From Pseudomonas sp. MYb118 (GTDB lineage: Bacteria > Pseudomonadota > Gammaproteobacteria > Pseudomonadales > Pseudomonadaceae), in contig NZ_JBFRXN010000003.1 of the NCBI RefSeq assembly GCF_040947875.1, positions 806,001 to 870,000 of the forward strand: a stretch of DNA of 64,000 nucleotides, read 5' to 3'. The notes beneath the pieces are model-generated. The model had not been told where the DNA came from, searched no databases, and saw only the letters and a program-made list of their open reading frames with translations. Shown piece after piece: positions 47,944 through 57,158 of this stretch; positions within the stretch are counted from its first letter, which is position 1; each line of letters opens with the position of its first letter. A program made the position numbers and the translations under genes.

Positions 47944-49029
47944 TCAAGCCACCTCAGCCTGCCTCACCTGCGCCTCCAACTCCCGCACCAACGGCAACAC
48001 CCGCCGCCCGAAATACTCCACTTCTTCCTGGAAGTGCAGGAACCCCGCCAGCACCAGATCCACGCCCACCGCCTTCAACGCGACGATCCGCTCGGCAATC
48101 TGCTCGGGCGTGCCGATCAGGTTGGTCTTGAAGCCGTCGTTGTATTGCACCAGGTCCTCGAAAGTCGATTTCGCCCAGTTGCCCTCACCCTCCGGCGACG
48201 CCCTGCCCGCTTGCTTCGCCGCGTCACCAAAGGCGTTCACCGCTTCCGGGTCGGCCTGGTCGATGATTTGCGCGAGCACGGCGCGGGCTTCTTCCTCGGT
48301 GTCGCGGGCGATGATGAAAGCGTTCACGCCGATTTTCACCGAGTGCTGGTTCGCCGCGGCCTTGCTGCGAATATCGTCGACCTGGGCCTTGATGCCTTCC
48401 GGGGTGTTGCCGTTGGTGAAATACCAGTCCGACACGCGTGCCGCCATGTCCCGCGCCGCACGGGAGCTGCCGCCCTGGAAGATTTCCGGCGTACCCAGTG
48501 GCTTGGGCTTGAGGGTGTAGTTGTCGAAGCGATAGAAGTCACCGCGGAAGGTGAAGTTGTCCTGGCTCCAGATGCCCTTGAGCGAACGGATGAACTCTTC
48601 CGAGCGACGATAGCGCTCGTCGTGCTCCAGCCAGTGCTCGCCGATGGCCTGGAACTCGCCCTTGAACCAGCCGCTGACGATATTCACCGCGATGCGCCCG
48701 TTGGTCAGCTGGTCGATGGTCGCCAGTTGCTTGGCCGCCAGCGCCGGTTGCCAGGGGCCGGGCAGGATCGCTGCGATGACTTTCAGCGTGGTCGTTGCGC
48801 CCAGCAGCGCATGACTGAAGGCGACGGACTCGTGCTGGTATTCCGCACCATAGCCGGCGGTGAAGCGAATCTGCGTCAGGGCATAGTCAAACCCCGCCGC
48901 CTCGGCCAGTTGCGCCAGCTTGCGGTTGTAGTCGATGCCCCAGTGGGTCCGTTGCTCGATCTTGCTGACCACCAGCCCACCGCTGACGTTCGGCACCCAG
49001 TAGGCAAATTTGACGGCTTGCTGACTCAT
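47944..49029 (-). CDS. sfnG: FMNH2-dependent dimethyl sulfone monooxygenase
   Basis: A 361-residue luciferase-like (bacterial flavin-dependent) monooxygenase. The start MSQQAVKFAYWVPNVSGGLV and the motifs RTHWGIDYNRKLAQLAEAAG, ALTQIRFTAGYGAEYQHESV and GRIAVNIVSGWFKGEFQAIG match SfnG, which oxidises dimethyl sulfone to methanesulfinate with reduced FMN from a separate reductase, letting cells use it as a sulfur source. The start at 49029 is chosen because GAGGA lies 8 nt upstream; an ATG two codons earlier is too close to it. It is divergent from the DszC/SfnC-like gene. Confidence 0.9.
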   Translation of the reverse strand: MSQQAVKFAYWVPNVSGGLVVSKIEQRTHWGIDYNRKLAQLAEAAGFDYALTQIRFTAGYGAEYQHESVAFSHALLGATTTLKVIAAILPGPWQPALAAKQLATIDQLTNGRIAVNIVSGWFKGEFQAIGEHWLEHDERYRRSEEFIRSLKGIWSQDNFTFRGDFYRFDNYTLKPKPLGTPEIFQGGSSRAARDMAARVSDWYFTNGNTPEGIKAQVDDIRSKAAANQHSVKIGVNAFIIARDTEEEARAVLAQIIDQADPEAVNAFGDAAKQAGRASPEGEGNWAKSTFEDLVQYNDGFKTNLIGTPEQIAERIVALKAVGVDLVLAGFLHFQEEVEYFGRRVLPLVRELEAQVRQAEVA

Positions 49030-49102
49030 TGGCATGTCCTCGGGATGTTGGGGATGTGCCAAGAGATAGAGCAGCAAGTGTGCCATTGAGGATTGCACCT
49101 CC

Positions 49103-49204
49103 CTGTAGGAGCGAGCTTGCTCGCGATGGACGTCAACGATGACGCGGGGTGCCTGCGAGCCAGCGGTGTCTGATCCACCATCGCGAGCATGCTCGCTCCT
49201 ACAG
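49103..49204. repeat. REPIN in the divergent sulfur-gene region
   Basis: Forward REP 49103-49127 and reverse REP 49180-49204 (CATG centre). The core contains GACGTCAACGATGACGCGGG, the inverted form of the 14.4-kb array core. The 49030-49367 gap otherwise holds a G-rich stretch (49205-49280) and a good AAGGAG ribosome site at 49354; no gene was seen. Confidence 0.9.
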
Positions 49205-49367
49205 GGAGGGGCTGTGGTGTGTCAGGGCAAATTGTGTTGCGGCTGTTGGTGGAGCAACAGTTGGGGGCGTTTGCGGGGCTGCGAGCCCTGTAAACCCTGC
49301 CCCTCCCCACCCGGCATGGACCCTGCAATCCCCTCGGCATCCACTGCCGACCCAAGGAGCTGTCCCC

Positions 49368-50606
49368 ATGACCGAACACCAGATCATCAACCCGCTGTCC
49401 ACCGGCACCGACTACCCCACCCTCGCCGCACGCTTTCGCCCGATCTTCCAGCGCATCGCCGAGGGCGCGGTTGAACGTGAACACTCGCGCAGCCTGCCGT
49501 ACGAGCCGATCCAGTGGCTCAAGCAGGCCGGGTTTGGCGCGGTGCGGGTGCCTGTGGAGTACGGCGGTGGCGGTGCATCGCTGCCGCAGTTGTTCGAGTT
49601 GCTGATCGAGCTGGCCGAAGCCGACTCCAACGTGCCGCAAGCCCTGCGCGGGCACTTCGCTTTTGCCGAAGACCGCCTCAACGCCACGCCCGGGCCGGCA
49701 CGGGACCTGTGGTTCAAGCGCTTCGTCGACGGCGACATCGTCGGTTGCGCCTGGACCGAAATCGGCACCGTGGCCATCGGCGACGTGGTGACCAAGGTCT
49801 CGCCCCAGGGCGACGGCTGGCGTCTCAACGGCGAGAAGTTCTACAGCACCGGCAGCCTGTTTTCCGACTGGATCGACGTCTATGCCCAGCGCAGCGACAC
49901 CGGTGGCGACGTGATCGCGGCGGTGCGCACCCGCCAGCCGGGGATCGTGCAGAGCGATGACTGGGACGGCTTCGGCCAGCGCACCACCGGCAGCGGCACG
50001 TCGCGCTTTGTCGATGCCGAGGTCGACGCGGACCACATCATCGACTTCGCCACACGCTTCAAATACCAGACGGCGTTCTACCAATTGGTGCTGCTCGCCA
50101 CCCTGGCCGGCATCGGCCGCGCGGCGCTACGCGATGTGGCGCAGCAGGTCCGTGCACGCCAGCGCATCTACAGCCATGGCAACGCCCCGCGTGTCAGTGA
50201 CGACGCGCAGATCCAGCAGGTGGTGGGTGAAGTGGCGGCGCTGGTCTATGCCGCCGAGGCCAGCGCCTTGAAGGCTGCACAGCCGGCGCAACGGGCATAC
50301 CTGGCGCGGTTCTCGGGAGATGAGGCGCTGGAACGCGCGGCCAATGTCGACGCCGAAATCGAATCGGCGACTGCTCAGGTGGTGGTTTCGGAGTTGATCC
50401 AGCGGGCCACCAGCCAGTTGTTCAATGCGCTGGGGGCGTCGGATGTGCGCCAGGGCAAGGCCCTGGATCGGCATTGGCGCAATGCGCGCACGGTGTCGTC
50501 GCATAACCCGGTGATCTACAAGGCACGGATTGTCGGCGATTGGGCGATCAACGGCACCGAGCCGCCGTATGTGTGGCAGATTGGGAATGGGCCTGCCACA
50601 AACTGA
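49368..50606 (+). CDS. Acyl-CoA dehydrogenase-fold flavin monooxygenase (SfnC/SfnB/DszC-like)
   Basis: A 412-residue protein with the acyl-CoA dehydrogenase fold but features of the DszC/SfnB/SfnC desulfurisation group: FYSTGSLFSDWIDVYA and SDDWDGFGQRTTGSGTSRFV. The second phrase is a hallmark of FMN-dependent monooxygenases in this group. The usual acyl-CoA dehydrogenase catalytic Glu motif near the C-terminus (YEGxxEI) is absent, supporting a monooxygenase role. Next to sfnG it could oxidise methanesulfinate or another organosulfur compound. The ATG at 49368 follows AAGGAG. Exact substrate is not fixed. Confidence 0.8.
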   Translation: MTEHQIINPLSTGTDYPTLAARFRPIFQRIAEGAVEREHSRSLPYEPIQWLKQAGFGAVRVPVEYGGGGASLPQLFELLIELAEADSNVPQALRGHFAFAEDRLNATPGPARDLWFKRFVDGDIVGCAWTEIGTVAIGDVVTKVSPQGDGWRLNGEKFYSTGSLFSDWIDVYAQRSDTGGDVIAAVRTRQPGIVQSDDWDGFGQRTTGSGTSRFVDAEVDADHIIDFATRFKYQTAFYQLVLLATLAGIGRAALRDVAQQVRARQRIYSHGNAPRVSDDAQIQQVVGEVAALVYAAEASALKAAQPAQRAYLARFSGDEALERAANVDAEIESATAQVVVSELIQRATSQLFNALGASDVRQGKALDRHWRNARTVSSHNPVIYKARIVGDWAINGTEPPYVWQIGNGPATN

Positions 50607-50620
50607 TAAAAACACACCCC

Positions 50621-50711
50621 CTGTAGGAGCGAGCTTGCTCGCGATGAGGCCATGCCAGCCACCATAGGTGTGAATGACACACCGCCATCGCGAGCAAGCT
50701 CGCTCCTACAG
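50621..50711. repeat. REPIN
   Basis: Forward REP 50621-50645 and reverse REP 50687-50711. The core ends in GTGAATGACACACCGCC, shared with the REPIN at 31107. It lies 14 bp behind the flavoprotein gene and about 100 bp before the TSUP gene. Confidence 0.92.
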
Positions 50712-50809
50712 GGAAGGCATACAGGTCGCTGCAATCTTTGGATACAGGTAGACTATCGGCCCTTCCCCGCAGCCCCTTGCTGTACACCCTGCCGAATTAA
50801 GCCGATTCC

Positions 50810-51589
50810 ATGCCTTTCGAACTCAGCGTTGACCTCACTACCCTGGCCATCCTGGCCCTCGTCGCTTTCATTGCCGGTTTCATCGACGCCATCGCCGGTG
50901 GTGGTGGCCTGTTGACCACGCCGGCATTGCTCACCGCCGGCCTGCCGCCGCACCTGGTGCTGGGCACCAACAAACTCAGTTCGACCTTTGGCTCGGCCAC
51001 CGCCAGTTTCACCTTCTATCGGCGCAAGCTGTTCCATCCACGCCAGTGGATGCACGCCATCATCGGCACCCTGGTCGGGGCGCTGTCCGGCGCCATCGTC
51101 GCGCACTACCTGCCCGCCGAGTGGCTGAACAAGATGCTGCCTGTGATCGTCTTCGCCTGCGGCATCTACCTGTTGTTCGGTGGCACGCCCAAGGCGCCGC
51201 TGGACGCTGATGCGCCGATCAAGAAGAAGTGGCAATCGACCCAGGGCTTCACCCTCGGTTTCTACGACGGCGTGGCCGGGCCTGGCACCGGCGCGTTCTG
51301 GACCGTCAGCAGCATGCTCATGTACCCCATCGACCTGGTGAAGGCCAGTGGCGTGGCGCGCAGCATGAACTTCGTCAGCAACATTGCGGCGCTGTCGGTG
51401 TTCGTGTTTTCCGGGCAGGTGGACTGGATCATCGGCCTGTGCATGGGCCTGTCGGTGATGGTCGGGGCGTTCTTTGGCGCCCGCTCGGCCATCAGCGGCG
51501 GCGCCAAGTTCATTCGCCCGGTGTTCATCACCGTGGTGCTGGGTCTGACCGTGCGCCTAGCCTGGCAGCACTGGTTCAGCGTGGCCTAA
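50810..51589 (+). CDS. TSUP (TauE/SafE) family membrane transporter
   Basis: A 259-residue transporter with two blocks of three to four membrane helices. The N-terminal signature [20 protein letters not shown] and the matching second-block phrase [20 protein letters not shown] are the two inverted TSUP repeats (YfcA-type). TSUP members move sulfite, sulfoacetate, thiosulfate or other small anions. The neighbouring sulfur oxygenase genes make a sulfur anion attractive, but the family is broad. Its 3' end overlaps the convergent nudC gene by 33 bp. Confidence 0.87.
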   Translation: MPFELSVDLTTLAILALVAFIAGFIDAIAGGGGLLTTPALLTAGLPPHLVLGTNKLSSTFGSATASFTFYRRKLFHPRQWMHAIIGTLVGALSGAIVAHYLPAEWLNKMLPVIVFACGIYLLFGGTPKAPLDADAPIKKKWQSTQGFTLGFYDGVAGPGTGAFWTVSSMLMYPIDLVKASGVARSMNFVSNIAALSVFVFSGQVDWIIGLCMGLSVMVGAFFGARSAISGGAKFIRPVFITVVLGLTVRLAWQHWFSVA

Positions 51590-52387
51590 GCGGCGCGCCA
51601 CATAGACGTCGATCAGGTAACGGGCAATCGAGCGTGACGCCGGCAACGGCGGCAGCTCGTGCACGTTGAACCACTGGGCGTCTTCGATCTCGTCTTCCTG
51701 ACAGACGATCTCGCCCCCGGCGTACTCGGCGTGAAAGCCGAGCATCATCGAATGCGGGAACGGCCAGCACTGGCTGCCCATGTATTGGATGTTCTTCACC
51801 TCGATGCGCACCTCTTCGCGCACCTCGCGAATCAGGCAGTCCTCAGCCGATTCGCCAGGTTCGGCAAAGCCTGCCAGCGTGCTGTAGACCCCGGTGACGA
51901 ACCGTGGTGAACGGGCCAGCAGGATTTCATCGCCGCGGGTGATCAGCACGATCATGCTCGGCGAAATGCGCGGGTAATAACGCAGGTCGCAGGGCGCGCA
52001 GTACATGGCCCGCTCCAGGGTGACCTGTTGCGTGGGCTGCCCGCAATTGCCGCAAAAGCGGTGTTCACGGGCCCAGGTGCCAATCTGCGCGGCATAACCG
52101 AGCACTTTGTAGATCACGTGGTCGCCGTCGAGCATGAACGCACGCAGGCCCTTCCAGTTACAACCGGGCACATCGGCGGCGCTGCGCAGCTCCAGCAGGT
52201 ACACCGGCTCGCCGTCGAGGTGGCCGATGCCATGCTCGGAAATGACCGACAATTCCTGGCGTTTGAGCCAATCACGGGGAAACAAGGCGCCATTGTCGTC
52301 GAACAGGAAGCCTTCGGGGCTGCGCGCAACGGCCCAGCCGCCCGCTTGATCGGTGTCCAGTACTGCGGTGGTCCAGCGTGAAATCAT
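51557..52387 (-). CDS. nudC: NAD(H) pyrophosphatase / NAD-RNA decapping hydrolase NudC
   Basis: A 276-residue Nudix enzyme. A zinc ribbon is formed by C112, C115, C130 and C133 ([10 protein letters not shown]...YCAPC), followed by the Nudix box [20 protein letters not shown] (173-192 and on). The NADH-specific SQPWPFPxS motif appears as SQCWPFPHS, a Pro-to-Cys change also seen in relatives. It cleaves NADH/NAD pyrophosphate bonds and can remove NAD caps from RNA. The start at 52387 (MISRWTTAV) matches relatives; a TTG two codons upstream is unlikely. It lies 6 bp after the crotonase gene, same strand, and overlaps the TSUP gene tail-to-tail. Confidence 0.92.
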   Translation of the reverse strand: MISRWTTAVLDTDQAGGWAVARSPEGFLFDDNGALFPRDWLKRQELSVISEHGIGHLDGEPVYLLELRSAADVPGCNWKGLRAFMLDGDHVIYKVLGYAAQIGTWAREHRFCGNCGQPTQQVTLERAMYCAPCDLRYYPRISPSMIVLITRGDEILLARSPRFVTGVYSTLAGFAEPGESAEDCLIREVREEVRIEVKNIQYMGSQCWPFPHSMMLGFHAEYAGGEIVCQEDEIEDAQWFNVHELPPLPASRSIARYLIDVYVARRLGHAEPVLPG

Positions 52388-52393
52388 TGTCAA

Positions 52394-53206
52394 TCAATCC
52401 AGAAATTCGGGTTTCTGTTTGCTCATGTGGGCGGCCATGGCCACGCGCAGGTCATTGGATTGCAGCATGGCGGCGTTCCACGTGGCGACGTATTCGAGGC
52501 CGTCGTCGATGCGATGATCGCGCATGTAGCTGATCATCTCCTTGGTGCCGGTGATGGCGATCGGCGACTTGCTGGCGATCTCGCGGGCGATGCCCATGAC
52601 CCCATCGAGCAGGCTGGCGGCATCGCTGTAGACACGATTGACCAGGCCGATGCTGCGCGCTTCCTCGGCGCCGAACGAGCGCCCCGTGTACGCCAGCTCA
52701 CGTAGCATGCCGTCCCCGACGATCCGCGGCAAGCGTTGCAGGGTGCCGACGTCGGCCGCCATGCCGATGTCGATTTCCTTGATCGAGAACTGCGCGTCCT
52801 CGGCGGCGTAACGCATGTCACAGGCGGCGATCAGGTCGATGGCCCCGCCCAGGCAGTAGCCCTGAATGGCGGCGAGCACCGGCTTGCGGCAGTTGTCGAC
52901 GGCATTGAACGAGGCCTGCAACGCGAGGATCTTGCGGCGCAGCAGGCGCGCATTGCGGCCCACGTCCTTGCCCAATTCGTTGGCGACATTGGCCAGCATC
53001 ATCAGGTCGATGCCGGAAGAAAAGTGTTTACCGGCACCGCTGAGCACCACCACCCGCACTTCGTCGGTGTCATCGACCCACTGGAAGATCTCGATGATTT
53101 CGCTCCAGAACGCCGCATTCATCGAATTGATCTTCTCCGGACGATTGATTTGCACGTGGGCAATGTTATCGGCCAGTTCGACGGTGAACGCGCTGTATTG
53201 GGACAT
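52394..53206 (-). CDS. Enoyl-CoA hydratase/isomerase (crotonase family)
   Basis: A 270-residue crotonase with the oxyanion segments KHFSSGIDLMMLANV and QGYCLGGAIDLIAACDMRYA. The catalytic region reads FSIKEIDIGMAADVGTLQRL, with Glu and Asp positions as in dienoyl-CoA isomerases (ECH1-like: E-I-D-I-G-x-x-x-D-V-G), not the two-Glu pattern of hydratases. A delta3,5-delta2,4-dienoyl-CoA isomerase is therefore the best guess. It is cotranscribed with nudC. Its promoter region lies in the 53207-53761 gap. Confidence 0.82.
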   Translation of the reverse strand: MSQYSAFTVELADNIAHVQINRPEKINSMNAAFWSEIIEIFQWVDDTDEVRVVVLSGAGKHFSSGIDLMMLANVANELGKDVGRNARLLRRKILALQASFNAVDNCRKPVLAAIQGYCLGGAIDLIAACDMRYAAEDAQFSIKEIDIGMAADVGTLQRLPRIVGDGMLRELAYTGRSFGAEEARSIGLVNRVYSDAASLLDGVMGIAREIASKSPIAITGTKEMISYMRDHRIDDGLEYVATWNAAMLQSNDLRVAMAAHMSKQKPEFLD

Positions 53207-53761
53207 GGCAGTGATCCTTTTTTACCGGGCAAAAATGAGGCCCGAACTATAACAAGGCAGGCCCGGTGACCGTCAGGCAGCGGTTCGGCCAAAAGCGGGA
53301 CCCGTGCGCACCACCGCGGTGCAGGCACAGCTTACGGCCTTGCACATTGATGTGACGACCCGGTGACTTTTCAGGGCCTTTTTAGCGAAAAAAGTGCACT
53401 TCGTCGGAACATTTTCCGCGCTCTGCGGAACGTTCGTACCGCTTCGGACCGATTGTCGAACAATTTTGCTATCCGCACTTCACCGCTCTAAGTTCTGGCC
53501 TAGACTCATTTTCGCGAAGCAAAACCGGTCGGTCACAAAGCGCAAAAATAATCGAAACTTTTGCCATTTGTGGCCGGTCATCTGACAGGTAGGTGCGTTG
53601 CGACTGGTGCATTCCTTGCAGCGTCCATCCCAGCCAATCTGCTTGAACGCATGGCCAGCACTTGCTTGCCGATGCGTCGCGCGTTTGCGCCTGGCCACAG
53701 GATTTGGCCACGAAATACCGTTTGCCAGATTAGGAACAGATCAACAACACGGGAGATTCAG
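53207..53761. promoter_or_regulatory. glgA: Divergent control region between crotonase and glgA
   Basis: A 555-bp gap without a credible gene. In the plus direction a -10-like CCTAGACT (TAGACT at 53501-53506) resembles the RpoS/sigma70 element CTATACT and would leave a leader of about 250 nt before glgA; a -35 is not evident. A short hairpin TTCCGC/GCGGAA lies at 53414-53430. The region is AT-richer than neighbours between 53380 and 53580. Stress-phase control of the glucan genes is expected from relatives but is inferred here. Confidence 0.35.
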
Positions 53762-55348
53762 ATGATTAGTGCGGCATTAGATATTCAGGGAGAGCGTGCT
53801 CATCAGCCGGTCGGGGAATCGAGCACTGTCAGCACTCCGAGTGCCCAGTCGATCAGCGTACCGGCCAACCGGCCAATGACGCCGGTGGCTCATCAGAATC
53901 CCAACAGAAAGCGCGTGTTGTTCGTGACCTCGGAAATCGCCGACCTGGTCAAGACCGGCGGCCTGGGTGACGTATCGGCGGCACTGCCCCGGGCGATGGC
54001 ACACCTGCACGACGTGCGCGTGTTGATCCCCGGTTATCCGCAAGTGCTGCACAGCGAAAACCCGATTCACATCATTGGTGAGCTCGGCGGGCATGCCGCC
54101 TTGCCACCGTGCAAGATCGGGCGCATGGACATGCCCGACGGCCTGGTCATCTATGTATTGATCTGCCCTGAACTCTACGAGCGCGAAGGTTCGCCCTACG
54201 GCGCCAACAACGGCCGCGACTGGCCGGACAACCACATCCGCTTCGCCCGCCTGGGCCTGGCCGCCGCCGATATCGCCGCCAACCTGGCGCAGATTCACTG
54301 GTGCCCGGACCTGGTCCACGCCCACGACTGGCCCGCCGGCCTGGCGCCGGCCTACATGCACTGGCGCGGGCAGCGCACACCGACCCTGTTCACCATTCAC
54401 AACCTCGCCTATCAGGGCGTGACCAGCCTGGGCTGCTGCCCGGAGCTGGGCATACCCGCCCATGCCCTGCAACAGGAAGGCATGGAGTTCTACGGCAAGA
54501 TGTCGTTCCTCAAGGCCGGCATGGCCTATTCGAGCCACATCACCACGGTCAGCGCCACCTATGCCCAGGAAATCACCACCCCGGCGTTCGGTTGCGGCCT
54601 GGATGGCTTCCTCGCGTCCAAGACCCAGCAAGGCCTGCTCAGCGGTATTCCCAATGGCATCGACGAGAGCTGGGACGCCGCCACCGATGCGCACCTGTTC
54701 CGCCCGTTCGCCATTGGCGACTGGGAAGGCAAGGCGGTCAACGCCGCCCACGTGCGTGAGCTGTTCGGCCTGGCGGACTCCGAAGGCCCGCTGTTTGCCG
54801 TGGTGTCACGCCTGGTCTACCAGAAAGGCCTGGACCTGACCGAAGCGGTGTCTGAGTACATTGTCAAATCCGGCGGGCAGATCGCGATCATCGGTCGCGG
54901 CGAGCCGGAAGAAGAACAGTCGATGCGCGAACTGGCCCTGCGTTTCCCCGGGCAGATCGGCGTGCGCATTGGCTTCAACGAAACCGATGCGCGGCGCATG
55001 TTCGCCGGCAGTGACTTCCTGCTGATGCCGTCGCGTTACGAGCCTTGCGGCCTGAGCCAGATGTACGCCCAGCGCTTCGGTTCGTTGCCGGTGGCGCGCA
55101 ATACCGGCGGCCTGGCCGACACCATCGAAAACGGCGTGACCGGTTTCCTGTTCGACGAATCCACCGTGGAAAGCTACCAGGAAGCCCTGAGCCGGGCCTT
55201 CAAGGTGTTCGAGTTCCCCGGCCTGCTCAACGCCATGCGCTGCCGCGCGATGGCCGCGCCATTCAACTGGTGCAAAGCCGTCGAACCCTATGCCGAACTC
55301 TATGAACAACTGGTCGCCAAGGCCTTGGGGAAAGCGCACAAACAATAA
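53762..55348 (+). CDS. glgA: Glycogen synthase GlgA (GT5)
   Basis: A 528-residue glycosyltransferase. The ADP-glucose site K64-TGG-L-GDV appears in SEIADLVKTGGLGDVSAALP; DWPAGLAPAYMHWRG, FTIHNLAYQGVTSLG and the C-terminal PSRYEPCGLSQMYAQRFGSL with E as general base complete the GT5 set. It extends alpha-1,4-glucan from a nucleotide-glucose donor. Relative to most GlgA proteins it has an extra N-terminus of about 48 residues rich in Ser, Thr and Pro before RKRVLFVTSEIA. The ATG at 53762 follows GGGAG. It is the first gene of the tre/glg operon. Confidence 0.93.
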   Translation: MISAALDIQGERAHQPVGESSTVSTPSAQSISVPANRPMTPVAHQNPNRKRVLFVTSEIADLVKTGGLGDVSAALPRAMAHLHDVRVLIPGYPQVLHSENPIHIIGELGGHAALPPCKIGRMDMPDGLVIYVLICPELYEREGSPYGANNGRDWPDNHIRFARLGLAAADIAANLAQIHWCPDLVHAHDWPAGLAPAYMHWRGQRTPTLFTIHNLAYQGVTSLGCCPELGIPAHALQQEGMEFYGKMSFLKAGMAYSSHITTVSATYAQEITTPAFGCGLDGFLASKTQQGLLSGIPNGIDESWDAATDAHLFRPFAIGDWEGKAVNAAHVRELFGLADSEGPLFAVVSRLVYQKGLDLTEAVSEYIVKSGGQIAIIGRGEPEEEQSMRELALRFPGQIGVRIGFNETDARRMFAGSDFLLMPSRYEPCGLSQMYAQRFGSLPVARNTGGLADTIENGVTGFLFDESTVESYQEALSRAFKVFEFPGLLNAMRCRAMAAPFNWCKAVEPYAELYEQLVAKALGKAHKQ

Positions 55349-55361
55349 GAGGTTTTCAACA

Positions 55362-57158
55362 ATGCCGTTACGGACCCTCGAGACCTGGCCCCACGGCGCA
55401 ATCATGCTGGACGCAGAGCACACGCGTTTTGCCTTGTGGGCGCCTGATGCGTTTTTTGTCAGTGTCGAACTGGAAAACGGACAATCCTTGCCGCTGCTGC
55501 CTCAGGCTGATGGCTGGTTCGTGATCAAGACCCGCTGCAAGGCGGGTACGCGTTACCGCTACAACATCGACGGTGAAATCGAAGTCCCCGACCCCGCCTC
55601 GCGGGCACAGGATGGCGATATCACCGGCCACAGCATCGTGGTCGACCCCCAAGCCTATGCCTGGCAGAACAGTCATTGGCTGGGGCGGCCGTGGAATGAG
55701 GCGGTCATCTACGAGTTGCACGTTGGCGCGCTGGGCGGTTTCGCGGCCGTCGAACAGCAACTGGCGCGCCTGGTGGAACTGGGCATCACCGCCATCGAGC
55801 TGATGCCGATCGCGCAATTTCCCGGTGAACGCAACTGGGGCTACGACGGGGTCCTGCCCTACGCGCCCCAGGCGTCCTATGGCACCCCCGAACAACTCAA
55901 ACACCTGATCGACACCGCCCACGGCCACGGCCTGGCGGTGATCCTCGACGTGGTCTACAACCACTTCGGCCCCGACGGCAATTACCTGCATCGTTACGCC
56001 AAGGGCTTTTTCAACGAAGACAAGCACACCCCCTGGGGTGCGGCGATCGACTTTCGCCAGCGCGAAGTGCGGGACTTCTTCATCGACAACGCGCTGATGT
56101 GGCTGCTGGAATACCACTTCGACGGCCTGCGCTTCGACGCGGTACACGCCATCCAGAGCCCGGACTTTCTCCAGGAGCTGGCGCGCCGGGTGCGGGACCA
56201 CGTCGACCCGGCGCGGCATGTGTGGCTTACCCTCGAGAACGAACACAACCAGGCGAGTCTGCTGGAGCAAGGCTACGACGCGCAGTGGAACGACGACGGC
56301 CATAACGCCCTGCACGTGCTGCTGACCGGTGAAACCGACGCCTATTACGCGGATTACGCCGACAACCCCACCGAGCAACTGGCCCTTTGTCTGAGCCAGG
56401 GTTTTGTCTTCCAGGGGCACATCAACCACCATGGCGAAGCTCGCGGTGAGCCCAGCGGACATTTGCCGCCCAACGCCTTCGTGCTGTTTTTGCAGAACCA
56501 TGACCAGATCGGCAACCGCGCCTTTGGTGAACGCCTGCACCAGTTGGCTCACCCCGATGCCTTGAAAGCCGCCACGGCGCTGTTGCTGCTGTCGCCGATG
56601 ATTCCGCTGCTGTTCATGGGTGACGAGTTCGCCGCCCCGGAGCCGTTCCTGTTCTTCACCAGCCACCACGGTGAGCTGGCCAAGCTGGTGCGTGAAGGAC
56701 GGCGCAGCGAGTTTGCCGCGTTCAGTGCATTTGCCGACCCGCACAAGCGTGAGCAGATCCCCGACCCGAACGACCCGCAGACCTTTGAAGCTTCGCGGCC
56801 GGATTTGACAGCGGAGCAACAATCGCCGGTTTATCAGCTGTATCGACAATTGCTGCGCTTGCGCCACGAACACCTGGTCCAACACCTGCCCGGCACCCAG
56901 GCGCTGGGCGCGGACATCCTCGGCCCAGGTGCAGTCTCGGCACGCTGGCGGCTGGGCAATGGCCGTCAACTGCGAATCGACCTGAACCTCAGCGACCGGC
57001 CCGTAGTCCACTCCCCACAGGCCGACGCAGCGTTGTTGTTCGAACACCCGCCGCAATCCGCCGGCCTGCTGGAACGGGGCACCCTGGCCCCTTATAGCGC
57101 GCTCGTCAGCCTCACGGCTGCAGCCCCTTTGCAACCCCCGGATGGAGAGCGCCCATGA
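55362..57158 (+). CDS. treZ: Malto-oligosyltrehalose trehalohydrolase
   Basis: A 598-residue GH13 enzyme releasing trehalose from maltooligosyl-trehalose made by TreY. The N-terminal carbohydrate-binding fold (11-100) is followed by the barrel: DVVYNHFGPDGNYLH, nucleophile D259 in GLRFDAVHAI, acid E292 in TLENEHNQ and the stabilising LFLQNHDQIGNR. The N-terminus WAPDAFFVSVELEN is typical of TreZ and GlgB-like enzymes. It starts 13 bp after glgA with an AAGAGG ribosome site and ends with an ATGA overlap to malQ. Confidence 0.93.
   Translation: MPLRTLETWPHGAIMLDAEHTRFALWAPDAFFVSVELENGQSLPLLPQADGWFVIKTRCKAGTRYRYNIDGEIEVPDPASRAQDGDITGHSIVVDPQAYAWQNSHWLGRPWNEAVIYELHVGALGGFAAVEQQLARLVELGITAIELMPIAQFPGERNWGYDGVLPYAPQASYGTPEQLKHLIDTAHGHGLAVILDVVYNHFGPDGNYLHRYAKGFFNEDKHTPWGAAIDFRQREVRDFFIDNALMWLLEYHFDGLRFDAVHAIQSPDFLQELARRVRDHVDPARHVWLTLENEHNQASLLEQGYDAQWNDDGHNALHVLLTGETDAYYADYADNPTEQLALCLSQGFVFQGHINHHGEARGEPSGHLPPNAFVLFLQNHDQIGNRAFGERLHQLAHPDALKAATALLLLSPMIPLLFMGDEFAAPEPFLFFTSHHGELAKLVREGRRSEFAAFSAFADPHKREQIPDPNDPQTFEASRPDLTAEQQSPVYQLYRQLLRLRHEHLVQHLPGTQALGADILGPGAVSARWRLGNGRQLRIDLNLSDRPVVHSPQADAALLFEHPPQSAGLLERGTLAPYSALVSLTAAAPLQPPDGERP

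Noticed and set aside
53547..53586. AlgU/sigma22-type promoter before glgA (GAAACTT and TCATCTGA)
   Set aside because: The -35 has an inserted base and the spacing to the -10-like sequence is wrong in all registers tried.
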